Assembly (NCBI GenBank): GCA_033439795.1
Contig: JAUTDP010000004.1
Location: forward strand, 1,426,001-1,490,000
Length of the DNA: 64,000 nucleotides
DNA from: Sordaria brevicollis
Taxonomy: Eukaryota > Ascomycota > Sordariomycetes > Sordariales > Sordariaceae
Reading direction: 5' to 3'
Below, in pieces: positions 22,301 to 35,520 of this stretch. Every line of letters begins with the position of its first letter. Position 1 is the stretch's first letter. A model generated the notes under the pieces. It worked only from the letters and a program-made list of their open reading frames with translations, did not search any database and was not told where the DNA came from. A program made the translations under genes and the position numbers.

Positions 22301-24150
22301 CGCCCGTAATAAAATATTTTTCGACTAAAATATATTCATTAATAAGGCCTAAGTATTAAACGATGTAAAAGCGGAAACAGATTCCGAAATTAACGTAAAT
22401 ACGTACTATCTTTGCAATTTAAAAATCCTTAACGAAAAGTCCGTAAATAACTTCATTACCGAATTTTACGAAAAATCCGTCTTCTTCGCAAACCTTTTAA
22501 CTTACCTTTAAAACCCCGAGCGCCGCGCCTAATTTAAAGAAGTACGAAAATAAATAATAAAGACTACGTTCATAGAATACCGAACGGTATAAGGGCGAAC
22601 CTACTACTATAGCGCCATTATCGTTAATTTAAAGGATATAGAATTATAATTCTAATTAATCCACCGTATTTATAACACCCCTTCTACTAATTACTTAAAT
22701 CGCGAAAAAACTTTCTACTTATTATCTCGTTCGTACTTTTAACTAAAAATATACTAATCGGTTCGTATTTATTATAAGGTATACCTCTAATACGCTAAGA
22801 CCAAGCCGTTACGCTATTCCCCCTATAAATTATTAAAACCGTTAAACGTCCTTTTTACCGCTTAGAAAGAGATCTTTATCGATTATATTACCCCTCTTAC
22901 CCCGTATTTATACCGCGGCCAAGAATTTAAATACGTTACTATAATAATTAACTATTTTATTAAAATATACTATTATATCCCCTATAAAATTTTTACTACC
23001 GAAGAATTGGCCGAACGTTTTATCGAACGGGTATATAATCTATATAGCCTCCCCGATTTTATTATTTCCGACTACAGTACCTAATTTATTTCGATATTCT
23101 AACGCGCCTTATTAATACGGCTAAAAATTATATTAAAACCATCCTCCGTTTTTCACCTAATAACGAACGGTTAAACCGAACGTATTAACGTAAAAATAGA
23201 ACGGTATTTAAAGATATATATTATTTAGGTACAAAATAATTAAGTCAATTAACTACTATTCGCGGAATTCGCTAATAATAACCAAATTTCCGAAATAATT
23301 AACGTTTCCCCCTTCTTTACCAATTATAATTTCAACCCCCGTATAAATATCGAACCAACGGTACCTTATCCCCCCGAAATTTCGGTAATATAATAGAAGG
23401 AGTATTTCAAAGCCTATAAAATCGCTAATCGTTTTAAGGAAATATTCGATTACATTATAATAAACGCTTAAGAAATTTAATAACATTATAAAAATAACAC
23501 TAATACCCGACGGTCGGACGCCCTAATATATAAACCAAGAGACTAGGTCTTACTCAATATTATTAATCTCGATTCCAACCACCCTTATACTAAATTAGCA
23601 CCGCTTTTCGAAAGACCTTTCACAATCACTAACACCAATACCTATATTATTATATTCGAACTCCTTAATAATATAAAATATAACCTTACCTTTTACGTCA
23701 ATAAAATTAAACGTTAACTAAATAACGGGTTACTAAAATAATTATAATTAAATAAAAATATACGAACGAACTACGGTCGGACTTTAAAGCGTACCGACGA
23801 CGGTAAAAAGTAAATTAAATAGGAATTTATCAAAATTAACGGCTATAGGAAGGAAGGCCGCTTCTAAGAGTACTACGTCGTATAAACACCCCTTCACGCC
23901 CCCAATTAGCAACTAAAGAGCAACGTTTCGATATATCCAAAATATATACGCCAATTCTACGAAGAAAACCCAAATACCCTAATACTACTATAATAGCTCG
24001 AAGAAGAGAAGAAATAGAGGAAGCGCAAAATATAAGAAGCCCGGGAAGCGGGAAGAGTACGGGAGGATACGGTTATAACGCCGGAAGAGACCCTAAAGAC
24101 GGAAATACAATAAGAGGAGTACAATAGGAGGAGGAGGTCACCGCATTTAA
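22301..24150 (+). pseudogene. pol: GYP-2 integrase (RIP-broken)
   Basis: An HHCC-like region at about 22655-22800 (LIHRIYNTPS, REKTFYLLSRSYF, then KVYL*YAKTK, with the two Cys positions now Tyr or lost). Core blocks follow: PLRYSPY, FIDYITPL, LPDFIISDYST*FIS (Gly of SDRGTQF region mutated), HLITNG*TERIN (PQTDGQTE block) and a tail rich in Glu/Lys/Arg at 23990-24130. I do not see a clear chromodomain. Confidence 0.9.
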
Positions 24151-24224
24151 GAATAACGGCTATAAAAACTTTTCTAATAAGGATTTCAATTATTTTATAT
24201 AATAATAATTAACTATATAACTTC

Positions 24225-24240
24225 TTTTAAAAGGAAGTAA
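24225..24240 (+). other. GYP-2 polypurine tract (probable)
   Basis: TTAAAAGGAAGTAA lies directly before the 3' LTR, the position of the plus-strand primer. It is RIP-altered, so the assignment rests mainly on position. Confidence 0.55.
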
Positions 24241-24547
24241 TATTATAAACCTAGCCGTAATTGTACGTAATTAGCATATTACCATTACGTACTTATACTT
24301 ATATAATAGTCGCTTCCTAAAACGTATTACTATATTCGGGATAATCCCGCCCGTACGGGATATTGCGTTACTACTCACCGCCTACACGGTTAGGGTTACT
24401 TAACCGCGCGTAACCAGCGCGTTCCCATCGCGCCCTATAAAGGGCGGGCCTCCCACGCACACTTTCTTCCTTTTCCTCTTTCTTCCTCTATACAATTACA
24501 CATATCTACATCTACCACCTACCCTTGCATTGACTGTCCCTGTGATA
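24241..24547 (+). repeat. GYP-2 3' LTR
   Basis: 307 bp. The inner start (TATTATAAACC) is RIPed relative to TGTCACAGGCC of the 5' LTR, whereas the outer end (GCATTGACTGTCCCTGTGATA) is nearly clean. Aligned base by base with the 5' LTR, the differences are G-to-A or C-to-T, on one side in the first half and on the other side in the second half. Confidence 0.93.
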
Positions 24548-24576
24548 TCGTTTAAATTTTCATTTTCTTTTTAATA
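24548..24576 (-). mobile_element. LINE-C, part 2 (29 bp between GYP-2 and LINE-B)
   Basis: Holds the right GYP-2 duplication (24548-24552) and the left LINE-B duplication (24563-24576, TTTTCTTTTTAATA). It matches LINE-B around 27415-27440, so LINE-C runs on from 17296 through here to 31544. Confidence 0.85.
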
Positions 24577-24724
24577 AATAAGATTCTTATTCCCTAGCTA
24601 AATTTATAGCGCCAATATAATATAGGGTCTATTTCCGATTCTCCGTAGGATAAAACCGTAGGCGTTAAGCGCCCCGGATAAAAACCCCGGTTATATTTCT
24701 CGGCGCGGATTTATCTACGCCGCT

Positions 24725-26215
24725 TCTTCGGTATTCTACGATTACAATATATACCCACCGCCAATACGATTAATATCCGTCTTATCCCTTCTATTTATTA
24801 TTATATTAGAATATTAAACCGCTCTACCTTTTTAATTTACCGTCCCGTCTTTTATTTATTATTACCTTCTACTTTTTATTCCCTTACCCGTTTACCCTTT
24901 TAACCGCTTTTAAATTTCTTAACCGTTAAATTTTCTTTTATTCCTTTTATCCTTTTCTTCCCCCTATTACGGTTACGTCTCTATTATAATTTATATTAAT
25001 ATAAAGATTTCCCTCCTTTAAATATAAAAACCTTTTATCCCCCCGGGTCTTTTTAGGTTTTTCCTTCCTTTAATAATAATAATCGATTCGAAATAATTAT
25101 TTTCCGTTAAAAACGCGTTAAAGCGTTCCGTAAAATAATAAAAACCTCCGACGAAAATAAAAGCGAAAATTCGTTTCCCCTTCGCTTTCTTTCGCTAACT
25201 TTTATATTTAATACGGTTAATACCGATATTAAAATTAATTTCGAACGTATTATTAAACGCTTTATTAATAATAAATTCTTTTATATATTAGGAAAAGGGT
25301 AAATTTTCCCTCCGTTATATTTTATTTTTACGTTAATTTTTCCGAAATTATATTTATATTCCCCTATATTTCGCTTATATTTTTTAATTAATTAAGGCCT
25401 TTTTCTCCTTCTTAGCCGTTTTAAATTATAATATTTATATAAAGGCCGTCGTTAAATCGATTTATTATATCCTTAATTACCCGAATAAATTACTATTTTT
25501 TATATTATTAACGTTTTTTATTCTAATTCGTTTTTAAATAAATTCAATTAAATTATTTAATATATTTTAGTAATTTCGTATTATATAATCGATATATTTC
25601 GCGGCTTTTACAATTTTTATAATATTTTTTAAAAGAAGGTTATTAATAAAGACCTAATTAATAGTAAATTTTGCGATTATTTTATCCGCCTCTATATTAT
25701 CGTTAAAGAATTTACCGGCGCGATTCGCCTTCGTTTTATTAATAACGGCTTTACCGGTATTTTAAAGCAATTTATTCGCTATAAAAAATAATCGGTTAAT
25801 AATTATTTTTAAAAAGGCTATTACGAATTCCTCCTTTCTAATAAAAATAATTTAATTAATAATTATATTCCTTTAAATAATATCCTTTATAATAATAATA
25901 ATAATTTACCCCGTAGCGGTAATAGTAGTTTACTTCGTAACGGTAATAGTGGAATTCCCCCGAATAATAGCAGTATTCGTATACTTTCCCGTAATAATTC
26001 CCCGATAGAAATTAATTCGCCGGCTATTCGTTTTACTAATCCTATTCCTATTAATAATAATTAATTCGTTTAACGTTAATTCGTAATTAATATTATATAT
26101 TAATATATTCGTTAATTCGACGAATAGAACCGTCTATTCGCTAATAATAATAAAATATTAAAAGTTTTAATTAATTGTAAGAAGAAATAATAATTAAATA
26201 AATCGTCGCCTTCGT
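24725..26215 (-). pseudogene. LINE-B ORF3, unknown
   Basis: Same position and frame as ORF3 of LINE-A. The conserved core, equivalent to the DIKADK and RIDYI segments, lies at about 25580-25710 on the minus strand. RIP stops are frequent. Confidence 0.5.
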
Positions 26216-26309
26216 AGTTTAATAAACTCTTAATTAAATAGAAATCCTCCCCCGTCTTCGTTCTAATATATTAGTAAATAAAAGTAAAAGAAAAAGAAGA
26301 AAAGAAAAT

Positions 26310-29300
26310 TAGGAATAGCGAATAAATTCGTTTCGCTACTCCTTTTCTAATTCGATTATTAAACGGTATTTATTTAATCGTCCTAACCGAAGTATTTATA
26401 ATAAAATCCTTTCGGCTTTAATTCTATTATTTAAATAAATTTGGAATTATTCTTACGTTTACGGCTAATTAATTATTATAAATTATATATTTATTATCCG
26501 GAAATATTCGAATATAATATAGTAAAACGTTTTTCGTTTTAATCTATATAAATAAATAAAGGTATTAATATTAGGGACTTTCTTTTAAAAAAGGAAAACC
26601 CTAAAGCCGATTACCTCCGTTTTCGTTTAAACGAGGAAGGAATTTTTCACTTTCGTTAATAAATAATAATCTTTATCGTTTTCCGAAAGTTAAATTCTTT
26701 TCTACTTTTTCTTTTTTTAACCGATTATATACCGTTTTATTATAATATCGTTAAACTTCGGATCGAAATTAATAATTATAAATTTATATTACCGATTTAA
26801 TTTAATTATTATTATTATTAATTAATAATTATAATATAATACCTATTCTCTCTTTGTAATATTTTCTAATTATACTTTTCGATCGAAGGCTAAAGGTTCC
26901 GGCAATTATAATAATTAAACGGGTATACCTATTATTAAAAGCGGTCCCGCTATAATCGTTATAAATTTCTTTATTAGTATTTATTCCTCCGTTTATTTAG
27001 CTTTAGCGGTACTATTTTCTAATCTATTAATAAATAATCGACCTTTTACTCGTTTTATTTAAATATAATTAACTATTTAAATTACTATTCCTCGGACGAA
27101 CCTAGCCTAATCCGTATAAGCGAATTTCTCTTCGAAAGCCTTTACCCGTTTATTAAAATAGAAATCGAATAATAGGTAAAAAATTTCTATTTTAAAATTC
27201 CGTACCGGCGTAACTTTATACGCCCTAATAACAATTTTCAAATATTTAATTTAATATTTAATTAATCCGATTACTATCCCTCGGGGTTTATTATATATTT
27301 TTATTAGTTAATAGAAGGCTAAGGCTCTATATATAATCGCGTTTCGAATATACTTAATATAAATCTCCTTTATATAAACGAAGGAATAACTTTAAATCTT
27401 TACAATTAACCGGATTAAAATATTTATTTAAATTTTTATTTTCTTCTTAATAACTTCCGCGTAAATTCGATAATTAAATTTATAATTTAATTAAACGTTT
27501 AGGAATTTTATTAATTCCGTTAATTAAAATATAATATCCCCGAATTAGAGAATTTCCGTTTTTAATACCCTCGTCCGCGTAAAATATATTAATTCCGTTT
27601 TATTTACTTCGAATTCTATTCTTTTCTCCTTTACCTATTCGGAGTAAATTTCCTATACCGCTTAAAGTATTTTATAATTCTTTTTAATAATTTTCGCTAT
27701 AATAATAATATTAATATTATTAGCGAAGCCGATTATAATTATATTTTTAACTATAATTAATTTATAATATAATAAGGTAATAAAAAGGATAAAAAGAATT
27801 AGAGAAAGGGGGGAGCCTTAGGGTATTTTAATTTCTATAATATAGGGAGTGGATATTTTATCGTCGAAGAAAAAGGAACCTTTTTATCCGTTAACGAAAT
27901 TCATTACCTATTCGAAAATTTATTATAGGAATTATATTTCCTATAAGGTATATAATAATTATTTATAATTAATTCTATTAAATGCGTTTTTAAAATTAAA
28001 GAGTATTAATAACGTAATAGCTCCGAATTTCTAAGCTATATATATAATATCCGTAACGATACGGATAGCGAATTCGGTCGAACGGCCTATTCGATTATTT
28101 ATCTAACCTTTTAATAAGAAATTAAATTCTTCTATAGTTTAAATAAATTTTTTAATAACGAACGTTTCGAAGATTTTCCTAACGTTATTTAATAATAAAA
28201 TTAGCTTTTATATATTAATTAATTTTTACTATACGGCGGTTTTTCCTAATTTTTTAAAAACGATTATTTTTATATTCTTAAACCGCTATAAAAAATATTT
28301 AAAACGAAAATTCGTAGCCGTGAAAGCGGTTATAACTTTTTAGAATAATTCTTTATAAATTTTTAAAAATCTATTCGAATATTAATCGACGCCCAATATT
28401 TTATTCGGAATTATCCGAAATAAAACCTCCTAAATATCCTTTTTAGTAATTAATTCGTTAATAAATAACGAATTACTAATATTTAAAAAAAAAATCTAAT
28501 TAAGTAAATAATTTATAGGGACGTTTATTTTTGGGAAGAAACGTTCGGCGAAAATATTCGCTTTATTATTATAATCTTCGATTTCTTTTATTCCCTCGTA
28601 TTATTTAAAAATTAAGAATTTAAGTAGGTTTATTAGTAAATAACTTCGAATATAAATTTATTTTTCAAAGGTTTAAAATTTATTTAAATTCTTTAACGCC
28701 CTTTCAACGCTTTTTCGCTATATCGTTTATTAAATTTTTATATTAATTTTTCTTTTCTTTATTAATACTTTTACGAATTTTACCTAATTTAAAAATATCC
28801 TTTCCTTATATTATTTTTATTACTTCCGCCTTATATTTTTCGTCGTTATTTTATATTTTAACGTTTATTATTTCGCTCTTTTCCTTCGATTTTTCTTCTA
28901 ATATAGGATAAATTCCTCCGCTATATTTATAAATTCTCTATCGAATTTATTAAATATAAATTCTAATTCCTCCTTCGTATTAATCTTCGTTAAAACTGAA
29001 ATTTATTATAATACCGCTTTTCGTACTTTTTCCGTATTTATTAAATTCTAACTATAACCTTCTTTTATTTCCGCTTTTTTAACCTTTCCTCCGGTATAAA
29101 TTTAGATTTTTTAAAGATAATAGTCCGAACCGGTTTATTTATACTATTACGCCCCTTAATATTCGGTTTCGATTTTTAATATTATTTATACGTAATTGAT
29201 TATTTTATTTCTCTTTTCCTATATTATATTATTTATACGGGTCGGCTCCCTTCTAAAGGTAATAAACTATATATATTATTATTATACTTATATAAAGAAT

Positions 29301-29625
29301 TTTTCGGCTTTTAGGCTAATCCTATTTTTTAAATCCTAATTAGGATAATAAAAGTTAAAATCCCCGACGGTTGTAATTTAATATTTTATTAGGGGTTTTT
29401 CTTCGAAGAATTCGAAGAGGGGAAATTTCTATTCGTATTTTAATATTTTATACGTTTTAATAAAAGAATAAATCGAATAAATAATTAAAAATTCCTTTAA
29501 ATTTTTAAATATTATAGAGGCCTAATCTCTTTTAATACGGAAATTTAAATCCTTAAAGTTCTATTTCTTATTTACGTAAATAACCGCCCTCCTTTTTTTT
29601 AAATAATTTACCCTAATATATTTAT
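26310..29625 (-). pseudogene. LINE-B ORF2 (endonuclease, reverse transcriptase)
   Basis: Minus-strand counterpart of LINE-A ORF2 by colinear position. The GDFN endonuclease box is at about 29365 and the catalytic RT box at about 27725 is altered (GFAN). The C-terminal Cys/His segment lies near 26545. Stops are at former Gln/Trp codons. Confidence 0.8.
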
Positions 29626-29649
29626 TACCTTATAGACGATAAATATTTT

Positions 29650-31438
29650 TATTTAAATTCTTATTTAATTTTTAAATCGCTACGATATTATAGGTCTTTT
29701 TTTATTCGAATAATAATTTCCTTCTCTCGTACGATTTCCCTATATTTTAATAGAATATTTTTAATAAAATTATTAATTACTCTATAAAGGAATATTTTTT
29801 AACCTTACGGGCGGAATAGGAATAGGAATTTTTTCCTTTTAAATAACTAATTTAATAACGGTAATTAAGCCGGCGCCGTTCCGAATATTTAAATTTTAAA
29901 AATTTATAAATACATTTATCGGGCTTTTAATTATTAATTTCGGTTTAATAAAAGGCCCGCTAATTTATTTATAAATACGGCTTCTATTTCCGCTTTTAAA
30001 TTCCCTTTTATAAATAATTATAATACGGGTAGTAGGAGGGGCGTTAAGGAGATTAATATCTTTATTATCCGTTACCGTTATTAATTTTAATATAATATTT
30101 CTTTTAAGGTCCTTTTAATATATAAATAAATGTAATTTTTCGATATATTTTATAATAACCTTCGTAATAACTTTCTTAAGAATAAGGTATACCTTCTTTT
30201 CGAAAACGTAATACTTATACTTTTTATACGGAGCGTAGAAAATTAGCGATTTATCTTCGTTAAATAGGCAATTCGCTTCTCTAAAGCAATTCCTATTATA
30301 TTTATCCTTACCGCAACGTTTATAGACGTTAATATTATAATAGAACTTTTTTAAATATTTTACGCCCTAATAAATAAAATATTATTAAATATTAACCGAA
30401 GAGGTAAATAATTCGTAAATATACGCGCCGCCTTCCTAAAAGAAGAATCCTTTATAGAGAATTTCAATTACTTTTATAATTATAACTTCTATTATAAAGA
30501 ATCCCTTATCTTCGCTAATTCTCTTCTTCTATAAACGTATTCTAATAATAAAAGCGGTCGAATTTACCTATTATATTTTATAAATAATATTTTTTATTTT
30601 TATATATTCGGCGATATTCGCCTAAAAGAATCCCTTAACGATTAATATAATAATATTTAAAAATACAAACGCTTTTTCGCTAAAGACTTTTTTAACCCAA
30701 ATTTAATATTATTAATACTATTCGTATATAATATTATCGAATATAATTTTATAATTTTTAATTATAAGTAATTTCGTAATAATTTATACAATATTAAGGG
30801 TACCGGTCTTTAAATCGCGAAATATTTTCTCGATTTAAATTTTAATTTTTTCGTTCGTTTACTTCGAATATTAAATATCGATCGTAATACTTCGAATAAA
30901 AAGGGTATAATTATAATTAACGGGGAATATCTTCGGGGGGGGGGGTAATAATCGTAATATATTAAAGGATAGACCCGGTCTTAAAAAGAACGTCCTTTAT
31001 AATTCCGGCCTATATCTTCGGCGCTTCTTTAATATTCTTCTATAATTCTTATAAAATTATTTTCTTTAAATCGTCGAAATCCTTTTTAATAATAATTTAA
31101 TTATTATTAATTTTATTAACCTCGGGGCGCATTACCCTACTTTTCTTCGCAAGGATTTTCGTATATTCGTTAAATAATTCGCGAATTTAATTACAATCCT
31201 CGAGCGAAATAGTATTATAATTTAAAGATTTATTCGCTTTAACGATAAATTTCTTTATAATTTCATCGTCTTCCTACGTTTTTTCCGAAGTTTTCGCAAT
31301 ATACGTTATATTAAGGTCGTTATAAATTAAAAGTCCTACGAACGGGTTATAAACGCTATTTTCGAATTTACGGTTACTATTATTAATTATTATTAGTAAT
31401 AACGATATATCGTCGTTATTATATTCGTCGCGGGATAT
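29650..31438 (-). pseudogene. LINE-B ORF1 (gag-like)
   Basis: Minus-strand counterpart of LINE-A ORF1. The original ATG reads ATA (near 31436). The first 60 codons, close to the element edge, are nearly unmutated; RIP increases inward. Confidence 0.75.
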
Positions 31439-31543
31439 TGTAAGGGACGTAAAAGACCCTTTTGAGTCGATTCCCGTTATCGGTTTTCGTTTTGGAGCGC
31501 TCCTCGACTAGAAATCGGCGTTTCCGGTTCTAAAGCAGTTTTT

Positions 31544-34500
31544 TTTTCTTTTTAATAGCTTCTGCGTAAATTCGATAATTAAATTTATAATTTAATTAAA
31601 TGTCTAAAAATTTTATTAATTTTATCGATCGAAAAATAATATTCCTAAATTAGAAAATTTCTATTCTTAGTACCCTCGTTTGCGTAAAATATATTAATTC
31701 TATTTTATTCGCTTCGAATTTTATATTTTTCTCCTTTACCTATTCGGAGTAAATTTCCTATACCGTTCAAAATATTTTATAATTCTCTTCGGTAATTTTT
31801 ATTATAATAACGATATTAATATTATTAACGAAGCTAATTATAATTGTATTTTTAACCGTAATTAATTTATAATATAATAAAGTAATAAAAAGGATAAAAA
31901 GAATTAGGGAAAGGGGGGAGCCTTAAAGTATTTTAATTTTTATAGTATAAGGAACGGATATTTCGTTATCGAAGAAGAAGGAACTTCTTCGTCTATTAAC
32001 GAAATTCATTACCTATTCGAAAATTTATTGTAAAAATCGCATTTCCTATAAAATATATAATAATTACTTATAATTAATTCTATTAAATATACCTTTAAAA
32101 TTAAAGAATATTAATAATATAACGGCTCCGAATTTCCAAACCGTATATATAATATCCGTAATAATACGGATAATAAATTCGATCGAACGGCTTGCCTGAT
32201 TATTTATTTAACCCTTTAATAAGAAATTAAATTCTTCTATAATTTAAATAAACCTTTTAGTAATAAACGCTTCGAAGATTTTCTTAACGTTATTTAATAA
32301 TAAAATTAGCCTCTATACGCCGGCTAATTTTTATTATATAATAATTTTTCCTAACTTTTTAAAAATAATTACTTTCGTATTCTTAAACCACTATAAAAAG
32401 TATTTAAAATGAAAATTTATAACTGCGAAAGCGGTTATAACTTTTCGGAATAATTCCTTATAAATTTTTAAAAATTTATTCGAATATTAATTAACGTTTA
32501 ATACTTTATTCGAAATTATTTAAAATAAAACTTCTTAAATATTTTCCTCGGTAATTAATTCGTTAATAAATAATAAATTACCGGTATTTAAGGGAAAAGT
32601 TTAATTAGGTAAATAATTTATAAAAACGTTTACCTTCGGGAAAAAATATTCGACGAAAATATTTACTTTACTACTATAATCTTTAATTTCTTCTATTCCT
32701 TCGTATTATTTAAAAATTAAGAATTTAGGCGGGTCTATTAATAAATAGCTTTAAGTATAGGCCTATTTTTCGAAGGTTTAAAATTTATTTAAATTTTTTA
32801 ACGCCCTTTTAACGCTTTTTCGCTATATCGTTTATTAAATTTTTATATTAATCCTTCTTTTCTTTATTAATACCTCTACGAATTTTACCTAATTCAAAAA
32901 TATCCTTTCCTTATATTACTTCTACTATTTCCGCCTTATATTTTTTATTATTATTTTATATTTTAATATTTATTATTTTACTCTTTTCCTTCGACTTTTT
33001 TTTTAATATAAGACGAATTCCTCTATTATATTTATAAATTTTCTATTAAATTTATTAAATATAAATTCCAATTCCTCTTTTATATTAATCCTTATTAAAA
33101 CCAAAATCTATTATAACGCCGCTTCTCGCACCTTTTCCGCATTTATTAAATTCTAATTATAACCTTCCTCCACCTCTACTTTCCTAACCTTTCCTCTAAT
33201 ATAAATTTAAACTTCTTAAAAATAATAATTTAAACCGATTTATTCGTACTATTACGCCCCCTAATATTCGGTTTCGATTTTTAATATTATTTATACGTAA
33301 TTGATTATCCTATTTCTCTCTTCCTATATTATATTACTTATATAAATTAATTCCCTTCTAAAAGTAATAAACTATATATATTACTATTATACTTATATAA
33401 AAAATCTCTCGGCTTTTAAATTAATCCTATTCTCCAAATCTTAATTAGGATAATAAAGGTTAAAATCTCCGACGGCTATAATTTAATATTTTACTAAGGG
33501 TCTTTCTTCGAAAAATTCGAAGAAGGGAAACTTTTATTCGTATTCTAATATTCTATATATTTTAATAAAGGAATAAATTAAATAAACGGTTAATAATTCC
33601 TTTAAATTCTTAAACGTTATAAAAGCCTAATCTTTTCCGACACGGAAATCTAAATCCTTAAAATTCTATTTCTTATTTATATAAATAACCGCTTTCCCTT
33701 TTTTTAAATAATTTACCTTAATATATTTACCGCTTTATAAATAATAAATATCCTCGTTTAAATTCCTACCCAATTTTTAAATCGCTATAATATTATAAAT
33801 CTCTTCCTATTCGAATAGTAATTTCCCTCTCTTATATAATTTCCCTATATTCTAATAAAATATTTTTTATTAAATTATTAATTATTTTATAAAGGAATAT
33901 CTTCTAACCCTACGAATAAAATAGGAACGGGAATCTTTTCCTTTTAAATAACCAATTTAATAATAATAATTAAACTAACGCCGCTCCGAATATTTAAACT
34001 TTAAAAATTCGTAAACGCATTTATCGGGCCCTTAATTACTAATTTTAATTTAATAAAGGGCTTACTAATTTATTTATAAATATAATTTCTATTTCTACTT
34101 TTAAATTCCTTTTTATAAATAATAATAATACGAATAGTAAGGGGGGTATTAAGGAAATTAATATCCTTATTATTTTTTACCGCTACTGGCTCTAATATAA
34201 TATTTCTTTTAAAATTCTTTTAATATATAAATAAACGTAATTTTTCGGTATATTTTATAATAGCCTTTATAATAATTTTCTTAAAAATAGGGTATACTTT
34301 TTTTTTAAAAGCATAATATTTATACTTTTTATATAAAGCGTAAAAAATTAATAATTTATCCTTATTAAATAGGTAATTCGCTTCTCTAAAACGGTCCTTA
34401 CTATATTTATCCTTACTATAATGTTTATAAATATTAACGTTATAATAAAACTTCTCTAAATATCCTACGCCCTAATAAATAAAATATTATTAAATATTAA

Positions 34501-35520
34501 TTAAAAAGGTAAACGGTTTATAAATATATATACCGCCTTCTTAAAGGAAGAATCTTTTATAAAGAATTTTAATTACCTTTATAATTATAACCTTTATTAT
34601 AAAGAATCCCCTATCTTCGCTAATTCTCTTTTTCTATAGGCGTATTTTAATAATAAAAACGGTCGGGTTTATTTATTATATTTTATAAATAATATCCTCC
34701 ATCCTTATATATTTAACGATATTCGCCCAAAGGAACCCCTTAATAATTAACGTAATAATATTTAAAAATATAAACGCTTTTTTACTAAAGACCTTTTTAA
34801 TTTAAATTTAATATTATTAAGATTATTCGTATATAATATTATCGAATATAATTCTATAATTTCCAATCGTAAATAATTTCGTAACGGTTCGTACAATATT
34901 AAAAATATTAATCTTTAAATTGTAAAATATTTTTTCGATCTAAATTTTAATTTCTTTATTCGTTTACTTCGAATATTAAATATTAATCGTAATATTTCGA
35001 ATAAAAAGGGTATAATCGTAATTAATAAGGAATATCTTTAAAAGGGGGGTAATAATTATAATATATTAAAAAATAAATTTAATTTTAAGAAAAATATCTT
35101 TTACAATTCCGGCCTATATTTTCGGCGCCTTTTTAACGTTTTTCTATAATTCCTATAAAATTATTTTCTTTAAATTATTAAAATCCTTCCTAATAATAAT
35201 TTAATCGTTATTAACTTTATTAACCTCGGAGTACGTTACCCCACTTTTCTTCGTAAGGATTTTTATATATTCGTTAAATAATTTACGAACCTAATTACAA
35301 TCTTCGAGCGAAATGGCGTCGAAATCCGAAGACTTATTTACTTTGGCGATAAATTTCTTTATAATTTCGTCGTCCTCTTACGTTTTTTCCAAAATCTTCG
35401 CAGCGTACACTATATTAAGGTCGTTATATATTAAAAATCCTACGAACGGATTATAGACGCTATTTTCGAATTTATAATTATTATTATTAATCGCTATCGG
35501 TAATAATAATATATTATCGT
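31544..35520 (-). mobile_element. LINE-C, part 3 (ORF1 body, endonuclease, RT)
   Basis: Resumes LINE-C after LINE-B; its first 14 bp are the right LINE-B duplication. Colinear with LINE-B 27430-31410. It covers most of ORF1 (35500 to about 33800), the endonuclease (GDFN box near 33465) and the RT region. Its last 14 bp (35507-35520, TAATATATTATCGT) are the left duplication of LINE-M. Confidence 0.9.

Larger units (their letters stand above)
17297..24547 (+). mobile_element. GYP-2, complete Ty3/Gypsy element with 307-bp LTRs
   Basis: A 7,251-bp element: LTR, gag, protease, reverse transcriptase, RNase H, integrase, LTR. The two LTRs are both 307 bp and the element is flanked by a 5-bp duplication. 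It lies inside LINE-C. The ends read TGTCACAGG and CCTGTGATA, which would be a perfect inverted repeat if the final CA had not become TA by RIP. Domain order shows Ty3/Gypsy rather than Copia. Nothing else has inserted in it. Confidence 0.95.
24577..31543 (-). mobile_element. LINE-B, full-length LINE, minus strand
   Basis: Full-length copy inserted in LINE-C, bracketed by TTTTCTTTTTAATA (24563-24576 and 31544-31557). The 3' end is at the left (AAGAATCTTATT in sense orientation); the 5' end at about 31535 matches the family start. It is colinear with LINE-A over its whole length. By position, ORF1 covers about 31438-29650 (start ATG now ATA), ORF2 about 29625-26310 (GDFN box near 29365, FADD region near 27725 reading FAN) and ORF3 about 26215-24725. 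The 3' hairpin at about 24700-24722 is slightly altered. Confidence 0.93.
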
